Of a stretch of 64,000 nucleotides of DNA, positions 23,996 to 33,006 are shown one piece after another. The translations under genes and the position numbers were made by a program. The stretch spans positions 186,001 through 250,000 of the forward strand of contig CAWATZ010000006.1 in the NCBI GenBank assembly GCA_963784995.1, given 5' to 3'. How positions within the stretch are numbered: the first letter of the stretch is position 1; each line of letters starts with the position of its first letter. The stretch is from CAWATZ01 sp963784995 (GTDB taxonomy: Bacteria > Planctomycetota > Planctomycetia > Gemmatales > Gemmataceae). Under the pieces are notes generated by a model. That model was given only the letters and a program-made list of their open reading frames with translations. It had not been told where the DNA came from and made no database searches.

Positions 23996-25342
23996 TCACA
24001 GGTCCGGCTGGAGCAAGCGAACGTGCCTCCCCTGCCGCTCCAGCAGCGCCTCGGCGGCCAGGTAGCCGCTGCGCACCGCTCCCTCCATCGTGGCGGGCCA
24101 GCCGGTGTTTGTCCAGTCACCGGCCAGCAGCAGGTTCCGGATCGGCGATGCCTGGCTCGGCCGCCACCGGTCCACGCCAGGGACCACGCTGAACGTCGCG
24201 GCATGCTCCGTCACCACCCGTCCGCGCAGCAGCCGAGCCTTGCGGGCCTCGGGAAACAGGCTCGCCAGCTCCTCCACGATCCGCCGTTGCACCTCCTCGT
24301 GCCCCAGGCCACGGAACTCCCGGGCGGCACTGACCACCACCTGGACGTAATGCTCGCCGGGGGAGGACTGACCTCGGTTGAAGAGCCACTGACCTAGCGT
24401 TTGGAGCAGCACCACGTGCGGCAGCCGGGTGATCGGCCGATCGTACCAGAGATGGACGCTGGTTATTGGCGAAATCTCCAGCCGACGCAGGTTGGCGAAG
24501 GTCGGCTCGCTCTCGACCACGTTCTCCGGCAGCAGGTCGAGCAATCGGTCAAAGGGCACCGCGGGGATGAACCAATCAGCCTCCACGGTGCTACCGTCAC
24601 GCATTCGCAATTGCTGGATTCGGCCGTCGGTCAGGGTAAGCTGCTTGCCCCCCTGTCCCAGCAGCAAGCGGACCCCGTGCTTGTCGAGCCACCCCTGCAG
24701 CTCCTGACCATAGAGCCGGCCCAGCGGCACCGTGGGCACCGACACCTCGAATCCTCGGCGATGGCGCAGGAAAGCGTCCACGAACACCTTGCGGGCGTAT
24801 TTCAGCCCGATCCGTTCCGGCGTCTCGTTCAGGGCGCTGACCAGGACCACGCTCCAGAAGCGTTCGATGACGCCGGGCGTCTGGCGATGTCGTTGCAGCC
24901 ACTCCAGGAACGGCACATCGGCATCGGCGGGCGTGCGCTTCAGACAGGCCAGGGCCCAGGCGATCCGCAGTTTCTCCAGCGGCCCGAGGTAATGCGCCCC
25001 CAGGAACGCCCGGGCCAGGTGCAGCGGCGCGGGCAGCGGGTCGGCCTGGAACTTGCTGATCCGGCGGTCGGGGGTCATGAAGTAGAGACACGGTTGCGGC
25101 TGCAGCAGGTGCTGGATGCCGACGGTCCGGCAGAAGTGGGCCAGGTTGGTGCAGCAGCCCATGCTGACGTGCTGGCAGGCGTCGATCAGCTGGCCCGTGC
25201 TGGTGTCGGTGAAGCTGCCGGCCCGGCCGCCCAGGCGGTTGCGCGACTCCAGCACGGTCACGTCCAGCCCCTGGCCGGCCAGCGCTGTCGCCGCCGCAAG
25301 TCCGGCCAGTCCGCCGCCGACTATGATCACCCGCTCCGCCAT
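23996..25342 (-). CDS. hpnE: Hydroxysqualene dehydroxylase / squalene-associated FAD desaturase
   Basis: This FAD enzyme of the amine-oxidase/phytoene-desaturase superfamily makes squalene from hydroxysqualene with HpnC and HpnD in the hopanoid/sterol pathway. It has 448 residues. The FAD site is VIIVGGGLAGLAAATALAG at the N-terminus, followed by LESRNRLGGRAGSF; family segments are DACQHVSMGCCTNL and, near the C-terminus, NLLLAGDWTNTGWPATMEGAVRSGYLAA. HpnC and HpnD are not in the window, so the pathway genes are dispersed here. Confidence 0.9.
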   Translation of the reverse strand: MAERVIIVGGGLAGLAAATALAGQGLDVTVLESRNRLGGRAGSFTDTSTGQLIDACQHVSMGCCTNLAHFCRTVGIQHLLQPQPCLYFMTPDRRISKFQADPLPAPLHLARAFLGAHYLGPLEKLRIAWALACLKRTPADADVPFLEWLQRHRQTPGVIERFWSVVLVSALNETPERIGLKYARKVFVDAFLRHRRGFEVSVPTVPLGRLYGQELQGWLDKHGVRLLLGQGGKQLTLTDGRIQQLRMRDGSTVEADWFIPAVPFDRLLDLLPENVVESEPTFANLRRLEISPITSVHLWYDRPITRLPHVVLLQTLGQWLFNRGQSSPGEHYVQVVVSAAREFRGLGHEEVQRRIVEELASLFPEARKARLLRGRVVTEHAATFSVVPGVDRWRPSQASPIRNLLLAGDWTNTGWPATMEGAVRSGYLAAEALLERQGRHVRLLQPDL

Positions 25343-25601
25343 TGCTTTCTCCGCATTTCCTTGGCTGCCTGGCCCAGGAACACGGTTGAAGTGTACTGCA
25401 GGTCAGTGCGTTTTGCCCAGGGCAGATCGGAGGAGCGCGGAATGGACCTCTGACGCAAAGCAACGGCAGTCGTCTCCTGGCAGGCTGGCAGGGAAGCCGA
25501 AAACATCCGTTTGCTATCGGCGGGAGTCGCTCAGCGACAGCCAGGGACATCGCCCGGCACGAGCGGCCTTGCCCCTCTTCTGACACGCTCTGGCAGGTGA
25601 G

Positions 25602-25715
25602 TGCGTCGCCTTCTCTCCGGACGGTGCCACCCTGGCCAACTGCGGCGAGACGCCCGCGAGGGCCGGCGAGGTGCTGCTCTGGCGGAGCGGCCGGCAGCTG
25701 GAGTTGGGCGAGCGG
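25602..25715 (+). pseudogene. WD40-repeat remnant
   Basis: One frame reads CVAFSPDGATLANCGE, then AGEVLLWRSGRQLELG, a good single blade of the planctomycete WD40 type (VAFSPDG...LASG...V.LWD..TG). No start, ribosome site or further blade is seen, so it is probably a relic of a deleted WD40 gene left between repeats. Confidence 0.5.
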
Positions 25716-25735
25716 TGCTCAGACAATCGAAGCCG

Positions 25736-25862
25736 GCCTGCCTGCCCTGCCGGCCACTTTGCTGGGAATGGCGGAGACGCCGGAAGCAGTCCGGCATTGT
25801 CCCACAGATGCCAGGAAGGGGCATTTCGGCGCGTGCCTGCCACGCGCCAGGGTATTCGGGAG
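25736..25862 (-). repeat. Dispersed ~125-bp repeat, copy B
   Basis: Read on the minus strand it starts with CTCCCGAATACCCTGGCG and runs through GTGGCAGGCACGCGCC, TCTCCGCCATTCCC and ends GGCAGGGCAGGCAGG. Block order matches copies A and C, with more divergence. Confidence 0.65.
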
Positions 25863-25969
25863 GGGCTGGCGTTCAAGCTGCCTCGCTGTCAATCCGTGCC
25901 AGCCAGCAGCAAGGGCAGGCACGGTCCATTCGGAGTGGCTGCGATCCCTTGTTGCTTCCCAATCCCGAT

Positions 25970-26066
25970 GGCCGAACGCCAAGGATTCGATCCGAACTGC
26001 CGGCAGACACCGCGACCGTCTGCCAAGCCGGATCGGCAGTTCGGATCGAATCCTTGGCGTTCGGCC
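25970..26066. repeat. Perfect 33-bp inverted repeat
   Basis: Arms 25970-26002 and 26034-26066 are exact complements (GGCCGAACGCCAAGGATTCG at the outer end) with a 31-base loop. It ends 8 bases beyond the stop of the CPBP protease gene and could act as its terminator, although no T run follows. Confidence 0.85.
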
Positions 26067-26073
26067 CGGTTTA

Positions 26074-26763
26074 TCAGGAGTAACCCATCACTGCAACGAT
26101 ATCGAATAATGCGTGCAGACAGATCCCAGGCACCAAGCTCCCTTGCCACAAGAAAAGGCCAGCAAAGAGCAGCCCGACAACGAAATAGACTGGGAACAGA
26201 ACCAGCCCAGCGATGCCATGGACAAAGACGAATGCCAGCGTCGCCAAGCCGACGGCCCGCCAAGTGCGCATGCCACGCCCCTTCAGGAGACGGATGCTGA
26301 ACCCGCGGTAAACCAACTCCTCGCAAAACCCCGCAGTGAAACTCATGAAGATCCAGAACACTCGTTCGCCCAAAGTATTCGGGGACATCCCCGAGCGCTC
26401 CGATAATGGTCCATCGTTGGCGGCCGGGCTTTCGTGCAGGAGAATCAAGGCGAGACCGGCTACGAGGGGGATTCCAACCATCGCTGCGACGCGGACCGCC
26501 GAGAGATCAAGCCCGATGTCGTCCAGTCGCCCGCCTGCCCGCTTGAGAAGCACGACGATCAAGGCAACGCTGCCCCAGTGAAGCAGAGCAATCGAGGCCC
26601 AGAACGACAGGTAGAATGCGTGGTTGCGCCGGAACCAGAGGCCGACCGACCAAGGTAAGAAGCTGTTGGCCAGGTAGAGGATCGGTAGCCCGACGAACAC
26701 GAGCAGCACCTGCCAATGGGGTAAGCTCGTCGCAAACGTCGGAGCGGGTTCCTTTGTGGCCAT
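26074..26763 (-). CDS. CPBP-family intramembrane metalloprotease (Abi/CAAX type)
   Basis: A 229-residue polytopic membrane protein with about seven helices. The family triad is present: EELVYRGF (Glu-Glu-Arg motif 1), FVFVHGIAG (His motif 2) and HALFD (His motif 3), so it is probably active as a membrane peptidase. Substrate is unknown. In other bacteria such proteins process prenylated proteins or provide immunity to bacteriocins. No bacteriocin gene is nearby. Confidence 0.9.
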   Translation of the reverse strand: MATKEPAPTFATSLPHWQVLLVFVGLPILYLANSFLPWSVGLWFRRNHAFYLSFWASIALLHWGSVALIVVLLKRAGGRLDDIGLDLSAVRVAAMVGIPLVAGLALILLHESPAANDGPLSERSGMSPNTLGERVFWIFMSFTAGFCEELVYRGFSIRLLKGRGMRTWRAVGLATLAFVFVHGIAGLVLFPVYFVVGLLFAGLFLWQGSLVPGICLHALFDIVAVMGYS

Positions 26764-26812
26764 CTTGAAGCCTCCCAGGGCCGAATAGGGCGTTCAGCCT
26801 TTGCCGAGACCG

Positions 26813-27721
26813 TCAGCGCGGCCGCAGCGGCACGTAGACGTCCGTCACCAAGTCCTCGGGAGGGGTCTCCCGCAGCGAATTGCGAAAGACGACGAACCCC
26901 TGGCAATCGGCCGGCTCCCGACCGCTCTGCGGCAGCCAGTCCCCGTACAGGCGGTCGTACATTTCGTACAGGCCCTCGTAGGGGCCCTTGTGGGTGACGA
27001 CCGCGTACTCGCCGGCGGGAAGTTCCTGCTTGCCGATCTCCCCCTCCGGCTGAAAGGGCCGGTCAGTGGAGATGCAGGCATCGTAGCGGAGCTTGTCCCT
27101 CGCCGTGACTTCCGGGTTGTCACGGCTAATGCCCACCTTGAGGCTGCGCGGACCCAATAGGCCGCGCGCCTTGGCCCAGGTCAGGAGTTTCTCCCAGGCC
27201 TTCGCGATTGACTCAGTTTCGTAGGGGCCGATGTGCCGGATGAAAGCGACCGTCATCGGCGCCATGGTCTGAATGCGGACATCCATCGGGGGACCTCCTC
27301 GTTGCACGGGTTTGAAATCTTCCAACCTCCCTTCGGGGAGGTAGCGAACTCGGGACGGGGCGAGCGAGCGGACCCGCTCGCGCTGCCGCTTGCGGTAGCC
27401 TGAGGGCGAGGTGCCGAAGAGCGCCCGGAACGCCCGGGTGAAGGACTCGTGGGTCTCGTAGCCGGCGTCGAAAGCGATGCCGGTGACCGGCTGGTTGCTG
27501 AACAGGAGCCGGTGCGCCGCCCGCTCCAGGCGCAGCCGGCGGACGTGTTCTTGGACAGACTCGCCGACCATCGCCCCGAAAATGTAGTGAAAGTGATGCG
27601 GCGAGAAGCGCGCAACGCGGGCCAGGTCTTCCAACGACAAGGCCTCGTCCAGGTGCTCTTGAATATGCACCAGGACCCGCAAGACTCGCTCTGTGTACGT
27701 CCGCTCGGTCTCGGATCGCAT
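26813..27721 (-). CDS. AraC-type regulator with C-terminal GyrI-like domain
   Basis: The 302-residue protein starts with two helix-turn-helix modules (LSLEDLARVARFSPHHFHYIF; PVTGIAFDAGYETHESFTRAF ending in SPSGYRK), about residues 8-108. A GyrI-like (SOUL/BacR) ligand domain follows at about 145-300 (DVRIQTMAPMTVAFIRHIGPY to DVYVPLRPR), as in Rob and SoxS-type sensors of small hydrophobic compounds. It lies 49 bases upstream of the CPBP gene on the same strand and may control it. Confidence 0.93.
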   Translation of the reverse strand: MRSETERTYTERVLRVLVHIQEHLDEALSLEDLARVARFSPHHFHYIFGAMVGESVQEHVRRLRLERAAHRLLFSNQPVTGIAFDAGYETHESFTRAFRALFGTSPSGYRKRQRERVRSLAPSRVRYLPEGRLEDFKPVQRGGPPMDVRIQTMAPMTVAFIRHIGPYETESIAKAWEKLLTWAKARGLLGPRSLKVGISRDNPEVTARDKLRYDACISTDRPFQPEGEIGKQELPAGEYAVVTHKGPYEGLYEMYDRLYGDWLPQSGREPADCQGFVVFRNSLRETPPEDLVTDVYVPLRPR

Positions 27722-27856
27722 CGTCTCCTCCTTGTTCCAGATTATGCCGCCCGCGTGGTTGGTCTGCTTGACGGTTTTTCCGAAGTTGATCGTTGCTGGC
27801 CCGTCGAACCAGGAGGACTGGTGGCCAGGTCGAGAGGAGAAAGAGGAGAAAGGGGA

Positions 27857-27902
27857 CGCATCTCAATAATACATCCTATTCAATTTGTGTTATTGAGATG
27901 TG
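27857..27902. promoter_or_regulatory. Leader hairpin upstream of the first DUF4058 gene
   Basis: CGCATCTCAATAATAC (27857-27872) pairs with GTGTTATTGAGATGTG (27887-27902). A similar hairpin with the same ACGCATCTC half lies upstream of the second DUF4058 gene. It could be an RNA leader or an operator. The remaining 27722-28009 gap has no gene. Confidence 0.55.
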
Positions 27903-28009
27903 CCCCCCCCTTTTGCCTTGCCCCTGCCTGTCCCCCGTTTTCCCTTGTCCCGAGCTGCTGGGACTGACCGCGCGCGGGATCGTTTAGAATCACTGGGAGG
28001 AGAATAGCC

Positions 28010-28739
28010 ATGCCGCTTCGCAACCATTTCCGCGCCTCCGGTGTCTAAACGTGCCTCATGGGAAGGGTTTCACGTTCAGTGGCCCGCCATGATCGTCCAG
28101 CACTTGAGCTTCGTCTTGCCCGACGGCTACGTGGCTGAACCGCGCGTCCATCTCGGTCCCTACTTCGAGATAGTGACGGCGTTCGAGCGCGCGCAGCCAC
28201 AGACCGCGACCGCAGCCGCTGGGGATGGCGGCGTTGCCACTGTCGCCTGGAGCGCGACGCAGCCGCTCCTGGACGTCGAGGCTGATTGGCCGGACCAATA
28301 CGAGTACGAAGTGCTCGTCTTCGACCAGGAACGCGACCGGCGTCTGGTGGCGGCGGTGGAGCTGGTCAGTCCAGCGAACAAAGACCGGCCGGAATCGCGG
28401 CGGGCCTTGGTGACCAGGTGCGCTGCCCTCCTGCGCCAGGGGGTCGGCGTCGCCCTCGTGGACCTGGTGACGGTCCGCCGGTTCAACCTCTATGCCGAGC
28501 TGCTCGAATGGATCGGGCAAAACGACCCAGCACTGGGGGAGGAGCCCCCGGCGACTTATGCCGCTGCGCTGCGGTTTCAGAAGCCCGCGCAGCGCACGCA
28601 TTTGCAAACTTGGGCGTATCCCCTGGTCATCGGCCAGCCGTTGCCGACGCTGCCGCTCTGGTTGTCGGCTGACCGCAGTATACCCCTGGACTTGGAGGCG
28701 AGCTACGAGGACACGTGCCGCCTGCTGCGGATCGCGTGA
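28010..28739 (+). CDS. DUF4058-family protein, copy 1 (frameshift near the N-terminus)
   Basis: The natural start, ATG at 28010 with GGGAGGAG upstream, reads MPLRNHFR and soon hits a stop. A one-base shift at about 28034-28038 restores VSKRASWEGFHVQWPAMIV, matching the intact paralogue 190 bases downstream. The rest (EVLVFDQERDRRLVAAVELVSPANKDRP and YPLVIGQPLPTLPLWL) is typical DUF4058, with a PD-(D/E)xK-like look (E.VSP.NK), though nuclease activity is unproven. Alternatively a GTG at 28041 starts a shorter protein, but no ribosome site precedes it. Confidence 0.75.
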
Positions 28740-28789
28740 GACACGAACAGGTGAACAGCCGGGCCGGTAGAACGGGGGGAGAAAGGACG

Positions 28790-28839
28790 ACGCATCTCCA
28801 ATCACACAATTCGGTCAATTCGTATGATGTGAGATGCGT
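28790..28839. promoter_or_regulatory. Leader hairpin upstream of the second DUF4058 gene
   Basis: ACGCATCTC (28790-28798) pairs with GAGATGCGT (28831-28839), enclosing partly complementary AT-rich sequence. It is the counterpart of the hairpin at 27857-27902, so gene and leader were duplicated together. Confidence 0.55.
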
Positions 28840-28928
28840 TTCCTTTGTTCTCGAGGCGACGGCCGCCCCGATGCCACAAGAGAAGAAGTGAGGGCAATCG
28901 TGACACAATGGTGGCGAAGGAGGTTCCC

Positions 28929-29660
28929 ATGCCGCTCCGCGATCATTTTCGACCCCCGGTGAGTACCCGTGTTTCCTGGGAGGAAATTCATGGCATGTGG
29001 CCGGCCCGGATTGTGTTGCAGTTGCACACCGTCCTTCCAAAAGGCTATGTTGCAGGGCCGAAAATCCACGCCGGTTCGCAAGTCGAAATCGATGTGGCAA
29101 CATTCGAGCAAGAGGATGCGCCGCGTCTAGAAAGTTCCGAGGAAGATGGCGGCGCAGCGACCGCTGCCTGGGCGCCGCCCGAGCCGACCGTTGCCGTCGA
29201 GACCGAGGTGCCGGATTACGATGAGTACGAGGTCCGCATCTATGACGCGGAACGCGGGCGTCGGCTCGTGGCCGCGATCAAGCTGGTCAGTCCGGGGAAC
29301 AAAGATCGGCCGGAGAAGCGCAACGCCTTCGTCGGCAAATGCGCGGCTCTGCTCCAAAAGGGGGTTGCCGTCAGCATCATCGACGTGGTTACGCCACGAC
29401 AATTCAATCTCTATGCCGAGCTGTTGCAGTTTGTGGGACAGAACGACCCGACCCTGGGCGAGCCGCTGCCGCATCTCTACGCCACGTCGTGTCGATGGCG
29501 GCCACAGGACAAGCGGATGCTGCTGCAAACCTGGTCGTACCCGCTCACGTTGGGTCATCCGTTGCCCACACTTCCGCTGTGGCTGACGGGGAAGCTGGCG
29601 ATTCCCCTGGACCTGGAGCAGAGCTACGAACAGGCATGCCGCGATTTGTGGCTCACCTGA
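28929..29660 (+). CDS. DUF4058-family protein, copy 2
   Basis: The ATG at 28929 follows GAAGGAGGTTCCC and gives 243 residues (MPLRDHFRPPVSTRVSWEEIHGMWP). The family core is present: YEVRIYDAERGRRLVAAIKLVSPGNKDRPEKR, FNLYAELL, and SYPLTLGHPLPTLPLWLTG near the end. It is about 60 percent alike copy 1 by eye. DUF4058 genes occur in many copies in Planctomycetes and cyanobacteria; the conserved K.VSP.NK strand recalls restriction-like nuclease folds, but the function is unknown. Confidence 0.85.
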   Translation: MPLRDHFRPPVSTRVSWEEIHGMWPARIVLQLHTVLPKGYVAGPKIHAGSQVEIDVATFEQEDAPRLESSEEDGGAATAAWAPPEPTVAVETEVPDYDEYEVRIYDAERGRRLVAAIKLVSPGNKDRPEKRNAFVGKCAALLQKGVAVSIIDVVTPRQFNLYAELLQFVGQNDPTLGEPLPHLYATSCRWRPQDKRMLLQTWSYPLTLGHPLPTLPLWLTGKLAIPLDLEQSYEQACRDLWLT

Positions 29661-29754
29661 GCCCGGCAGAGGCTCGGACATTCCCAGCTCCCTCTTGCGA
29701 TCCCGCGTCAGGATGCGATAATAAGCTCTACCTGACCCTCCTGGAGTATCCTGC

Positions 29755-32700
29755 ATGAAACGCATCCTTCCGGCCCTTGCGCTGTGGCTCGCTGCCGCTT
29801 CCTGGTTTGTCGCCGCCGATCGTCCCGCACCGACCAAGCCGGATGCGTCCGGCCCGAAAGTCCAGCAGGTCCAACTCAACGGCCACACCTTTACCCTTCC
29901 CGAGGGGTTCGAGATCGAGGTGGCCGCCGGGCCGCCGCTGGTCGATCGGCCAATCACGGCCGCCTTCGATGAGCAGGGCCGGCTCTACGTCGCCGACTCG
30001 TCCGGCTCCAACGAGAAGACGACCATCCAGCTTCAGAAGAAACCTCACCGCATCGTCCGGCTCGAAGACAGCGACGGCGACGGCAAGTTCGACACCCGCG
30101 TTGTCTTCGCCGACCAGATGATGTTTCCCGAAGGGACGATGTGGTTTGCCGGCTCGCTCTACGTCGCGGCCCCGCCGAGCATCTGGAAGCTCACCGACAC
30201 CGACGGCGACGGCAAGGCGGATCAGTGCCAGGAATGGTTCGAGGGCAAGACGCTGACTGGCTGCGCCAACGACCTGCACGGCCCCTACCTCGGCCCCGAT
30301 GGCTGGGTCTACTGGGCCAAGGGGGCCTTTGCTCAACAAACGTATGAGCGGCCGGGGAAGAAGCCATTCAAGACGCGCGCCTCGCACCTCTTCCGCTGCC
30401 GGCCCGACGGCTCCGGGCTGGAGCCGGTCATGACCGGCGGCATGGACAACCCCATCGACGTGGTCTTCACTCCCGGCGGCGAGCGGATCTTTTCGACCAC
30501 CTTCTTCCAGCACCCCGCTGACGGCAAGCGTGATGGTCTGATCCATGCCGCTTACGGTGCCGTTTACGGCAAGGACCATGCCCCCGTCCACGAACACCCC
30601 TGGACGTCGCCGGCGCTGATGCCGGTGCTGACGCACTTCGGCCCCGCCGCCCCGGCTGGCCTGCACCGCTACCAGTCCACCACGTTCGGTCCGGAGTACG
30701 CCGACAACCTGTTCGCCGTCCAGTTCAACCTGCGCAAGGTCAGCCGGCACGTGCTGACCCTGGAGGGAGCCACTTTTCGGAGCCAGGACGTCGATTTCCT
30801 CGTCTCAAACAACCACGACTTCCACCCGACGGACGTGATCGAGGACGCCGATGGCAGCCTGCTGGTCGTCGATACCGGCGGCTGGTACAAGCTCTGCTGT
30901 CCCACGTCGCAGCTGGTCAAACCGGACGTGCTGGGTGCGGTTTATCGCATTCGCAAGAAGGGATCGCCGAAGGTCGAAGATCCGCGCGGGCTGAAGCTGC
31001 GCTGGAAGGACCTCGCGGTCGCCGAACTGGCCCGGCTCCTGGACGATCCCCGGCCTGCCGTGCGGCAGCGGGCGATTGAGACCCTTGCCGGCAAGGGACG
31101 CGAGGCGGCCCCGGCACTGCTGGGCGTCGCGGAAAACAAGACCAGCACGGTCGAGGCCCGTCGCAACGCTGTCTGGGCCTCGTGCTGGATTGACGAGCCG
31201 CTGCTGCGCTCCGTCGCCCGCACCGCCCTGGCCGATCGTGACGAGTCGGTGCGTCAGGTCGCCCTGCACGTGATCAGCGTCCGACGCGATGGCGAGGCCA
31301 CTCCGAAGCTGGAGCGAGTCCTGAAGCAGGGCACGGCCCACAACCGCCGGGCCGCCGCTGAAGCGCTGGGCCGGATCGGGAACGGTTCAGCCGTGCCAGC
31401 CATTCTCGAAGCGCTGGCCGACGAGACCAACGATCGCTTTCTCGACCACTCGCTGACCTACGCGCTGCTGGAGATCGCTGCTCCGGAACGAACGGCAGCT
31501 GGCCTCAAGAGCCCGAATCCGCGCGTTCGTCGGGCCGTCCTGACCGCCCTCGACCAGATGGAGGGTGGCAAGGTTGACGTGAAAACGGTCGCGGCCGAGA
31601 TGACCTCACGGAACGAGCCTCTGAAGGAAACGGCGGCGTGGATCGCGGGCCGGCATCCGGAGTGGGGCGGCGAGCTGGCCGGCCACTTCCGCGATCGGCT
31701 GGCCGCCAAGGAGACCGACGCCGGGCGCGAAGACCTGGCCCGGCAGCTTTCGCGCTTTGCCGGCAACGAGGCGATCCAGACCCTGCTGGCCGATTGCGTG
31801 CAGAAAGCGGCCGGCTCGGCGGGAGCCTCGCCCTCCCTGCCGGCCCGGACGGCCCTCCGCGCCATGGCCGGGGCCCGGATCAAGCAGGCTCCGGAACGCT
31901 GGCTGACCGCGCTGACCGCCGCTCTCGCCAGCGCCGACGCGGACCTGGTGCGCGAGGCCATCCTGACGGTCCGGGCCTTGCCCCTCAAGACCATGCCGCA
32001 GTCACTCAGCAACGCCCTGGTCCGGATCGGCAAGGACGAGCGCCGGCCCGAGACGACGCGGCTTTCCGCCCTGGCCGCGGTCCCGCCCGGATTGCTGAAG
32101 GTCGAGAACGGCCTGCTCGACTTCCTGCTGGCCCGGCTGGATCGCGAGCAGCCGGTAGCCCCCCGCTCCGCGGCCGTGGAGGTGCTGACGCGATCCGACC
32201 TCACGGCGGAGCAGCGGATTCGCCTGGCCGGTGCGCTCAAGACGACCGGACCGATGGAGGTCGGCCGGCTGCTCGACGCCTTTGCGCGAACGACTGACGA
32301 GAAAGTCGGGCTGGCCCTGATCGTCGCCCTGAACGATCCGGCCGTGCGAGCGGGATTGCGCACCGAGGCGGTCAAACCACGTCTGGAGAAGTACGGCCCC
32401 GCCGTGCAGAAGGATGCGGCCAAGCTGTACGCGACCCTGGACAGCGCCCTGGTCGGCCAGCGGGCGAAGCTGGAGCAGATGCTGGGGTCGATGAAGAACG
32501 GTGACATTCGCCGGGGACAGCTGGTCTTCAACAGCACCAAGACGGCGTGTGCGTCGTGTCACAAGATCGGCTACGTCGGCGGCACAGTCGGCCCCGACCT
32601 GACGCGAATCGGGAAGATCCGCAACGAGCGCGACCTGCTGGAGTCGATCGTCTTTCCGAGCGTCAGTTTTGTCCGCAGTTACGAGCCGGTCAACGTCACC

Positions 32701-32916
32701 ACCAAGGCGGGCAAGCAGCTCAACGGCCTGATCCGCCGGGACAACCCGGACGAGATCGTGCTGGCCCTCAGCGGCACCGAGGAGGTCCGCATCAGCCGCA
32801 ACGACATCGAGGAGATGCACCCCAGCACGCTTTCGATCATGCCCGCCGGGCTTGACCAGCAACTGACGCTCCAGGAACTCGCCGACCTGGTGGCGTTCTT
32901 GAAGGCGTGTCAGTAG
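29755..32916 (+). CDS. Giant secreted propeller-HEAT-cytochrome c protein (PVC type)
   Basis: This 1053-residue protein with a signal peptide (ALALWLAAASWFVA) is of a type found mainly in Planctomycetes and Verrucomicrobia. Residues about 45-400 form a glucose/sorbosone-dehydrogenase-like propeller (LPEGFEIEVAAGPPLVDRP, TDGDGKADQ, LHGPYLGPDGWVYWAKG). About 410-880 are HEAT repeats (ARLLDDPRPAVRQRAIETLA). The C-terminus has a cytochrome c domain with CASCHKIG at about 928 and a distal Met. It probably oxidises sugars or polymers in the periplasm, passing electrons to the heme. Start ATG at 29755 follows the CTCCTGGAG region. A hairpin lies directly after the stop. Confidence 0.93.
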   Translation: MKRILPALALWLAAASWFVAADRPAPTKPDASGPKVQQVQLNGHTFTLPEGFEIEVAAGPPLVDRPITAAFDEQGRLYVADSSGSNEKTTIQLQKKPHRIVRLEDSDGDGKFDTRVVFADQMMFPEGTMWFAGSLYVAAPPSIWKLTDTDGDGKADQCQEWFEGKTLTGCANDLHGPYLGPDGWVYWAKGAFAQQTYERPGKKPFKTRASHLFRCRPDGSGLEPVMTGGMDNPIDVVFTPGGERIFSTTFFQHPADGKRDGLIHAAYGAVYGKDHAPVHEHPWTSPALMPVLTHFGPAAPAGLHRYQSTTFGPEYADNLFAVQFNLRKVSRHVLTLEGATFRSQDVDFLVSNNHDFHPTDVIEDADGSLLVVDTGGWYKLCCPTSQLVKPDVLGAVYRIRKKGSPKVEDPRGLKLRWKDLAVAELARLLDDPRPAVRQRAIETLAGKGREAAPALLGVAENKTSTVEARRNAVWASCWIDEPLLRSVARTALADRDESVRQVALHVISVRRDGEATPKLERVLKQGTAHNRRAAAEALGRIGNGSAVPAILEALADETNDRFLDHSLTYALLEIAAPERTAAGLKSPNPRVRRAVLTALDQMEGGKVDVKTVAAEMTSRNEPLKETAAWIAGRHPEWGGELAGHFRDRLAAKETDAGREDLARQLSRFAGNEAIQTLLADCVQKAAGSAGASPSLPARTALRAMAGARIKQAPERWLTALTAALASADADLVREAILTVRALPLKTMPQSLSNALVRIGKDERRPETTRLSALAAVPPGLLKVENGLLDFLLARLDREQPVAPRSAAVEVLTRSDLTAEQRIRLAGALKTTGPMEVGRLLDAFARTTDEKVGLALIVALNDPAVRAGLRTEAVKPRLEKYGPAVQKDAAKLYATLDSALVGQRAKLEQMLGSMKNGDIRRGQLVFNSTKTACASCHKIGYVGGTVGPDLTRIGKIRNERDLLESIVFPSVSFVRSYEPVNVTTKAGKQLNGLIRRDNPDEIVLALSGTEEVRISRNDIEEMHPSTLSIMPAGLDQQLTLQELADLVAFLKACQ

Positions 32917-32917
32917 A

Positions 32918-32979
32918 GGTGGGCCGACGCAGCGAGGCCCACCGCGAACCCCGGTGGGCCTCGCTGCGCTCGGCCCACC
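32918..32979. repeat. Palindrome after the giant heme protein, family 4
   Basis: Arms 32918-32944 and 32952-32979 pair with one indel, with a 7-base loop. A degenerate relative with the words GTCGCAGCGAGGCCCG and GTGGGCC lies at 57773-57842. It starts two bases beyond the stop codon and may terminate transcription. Confidence 0.8.
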
Positions 32980-33006
32980 CTACGGGGCCACTTGGCCATT
33001 CGGTAG

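Larger units (their letters stand above)
25343..26073. other. Gene-poor 731-base region with repeats and a WD40 remnant
   Basis: No intact gene is supported. From left to right it holds a WD40-like coding remnant (about 25602-25715), a minus-strand copy of the dispersed 125-bp repeat (25736-25862) and a 33-bp perfect hairpin (25970-26066). These are listed separately. The first 250 bases have nothing I recognise. Confidence 0.6.
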
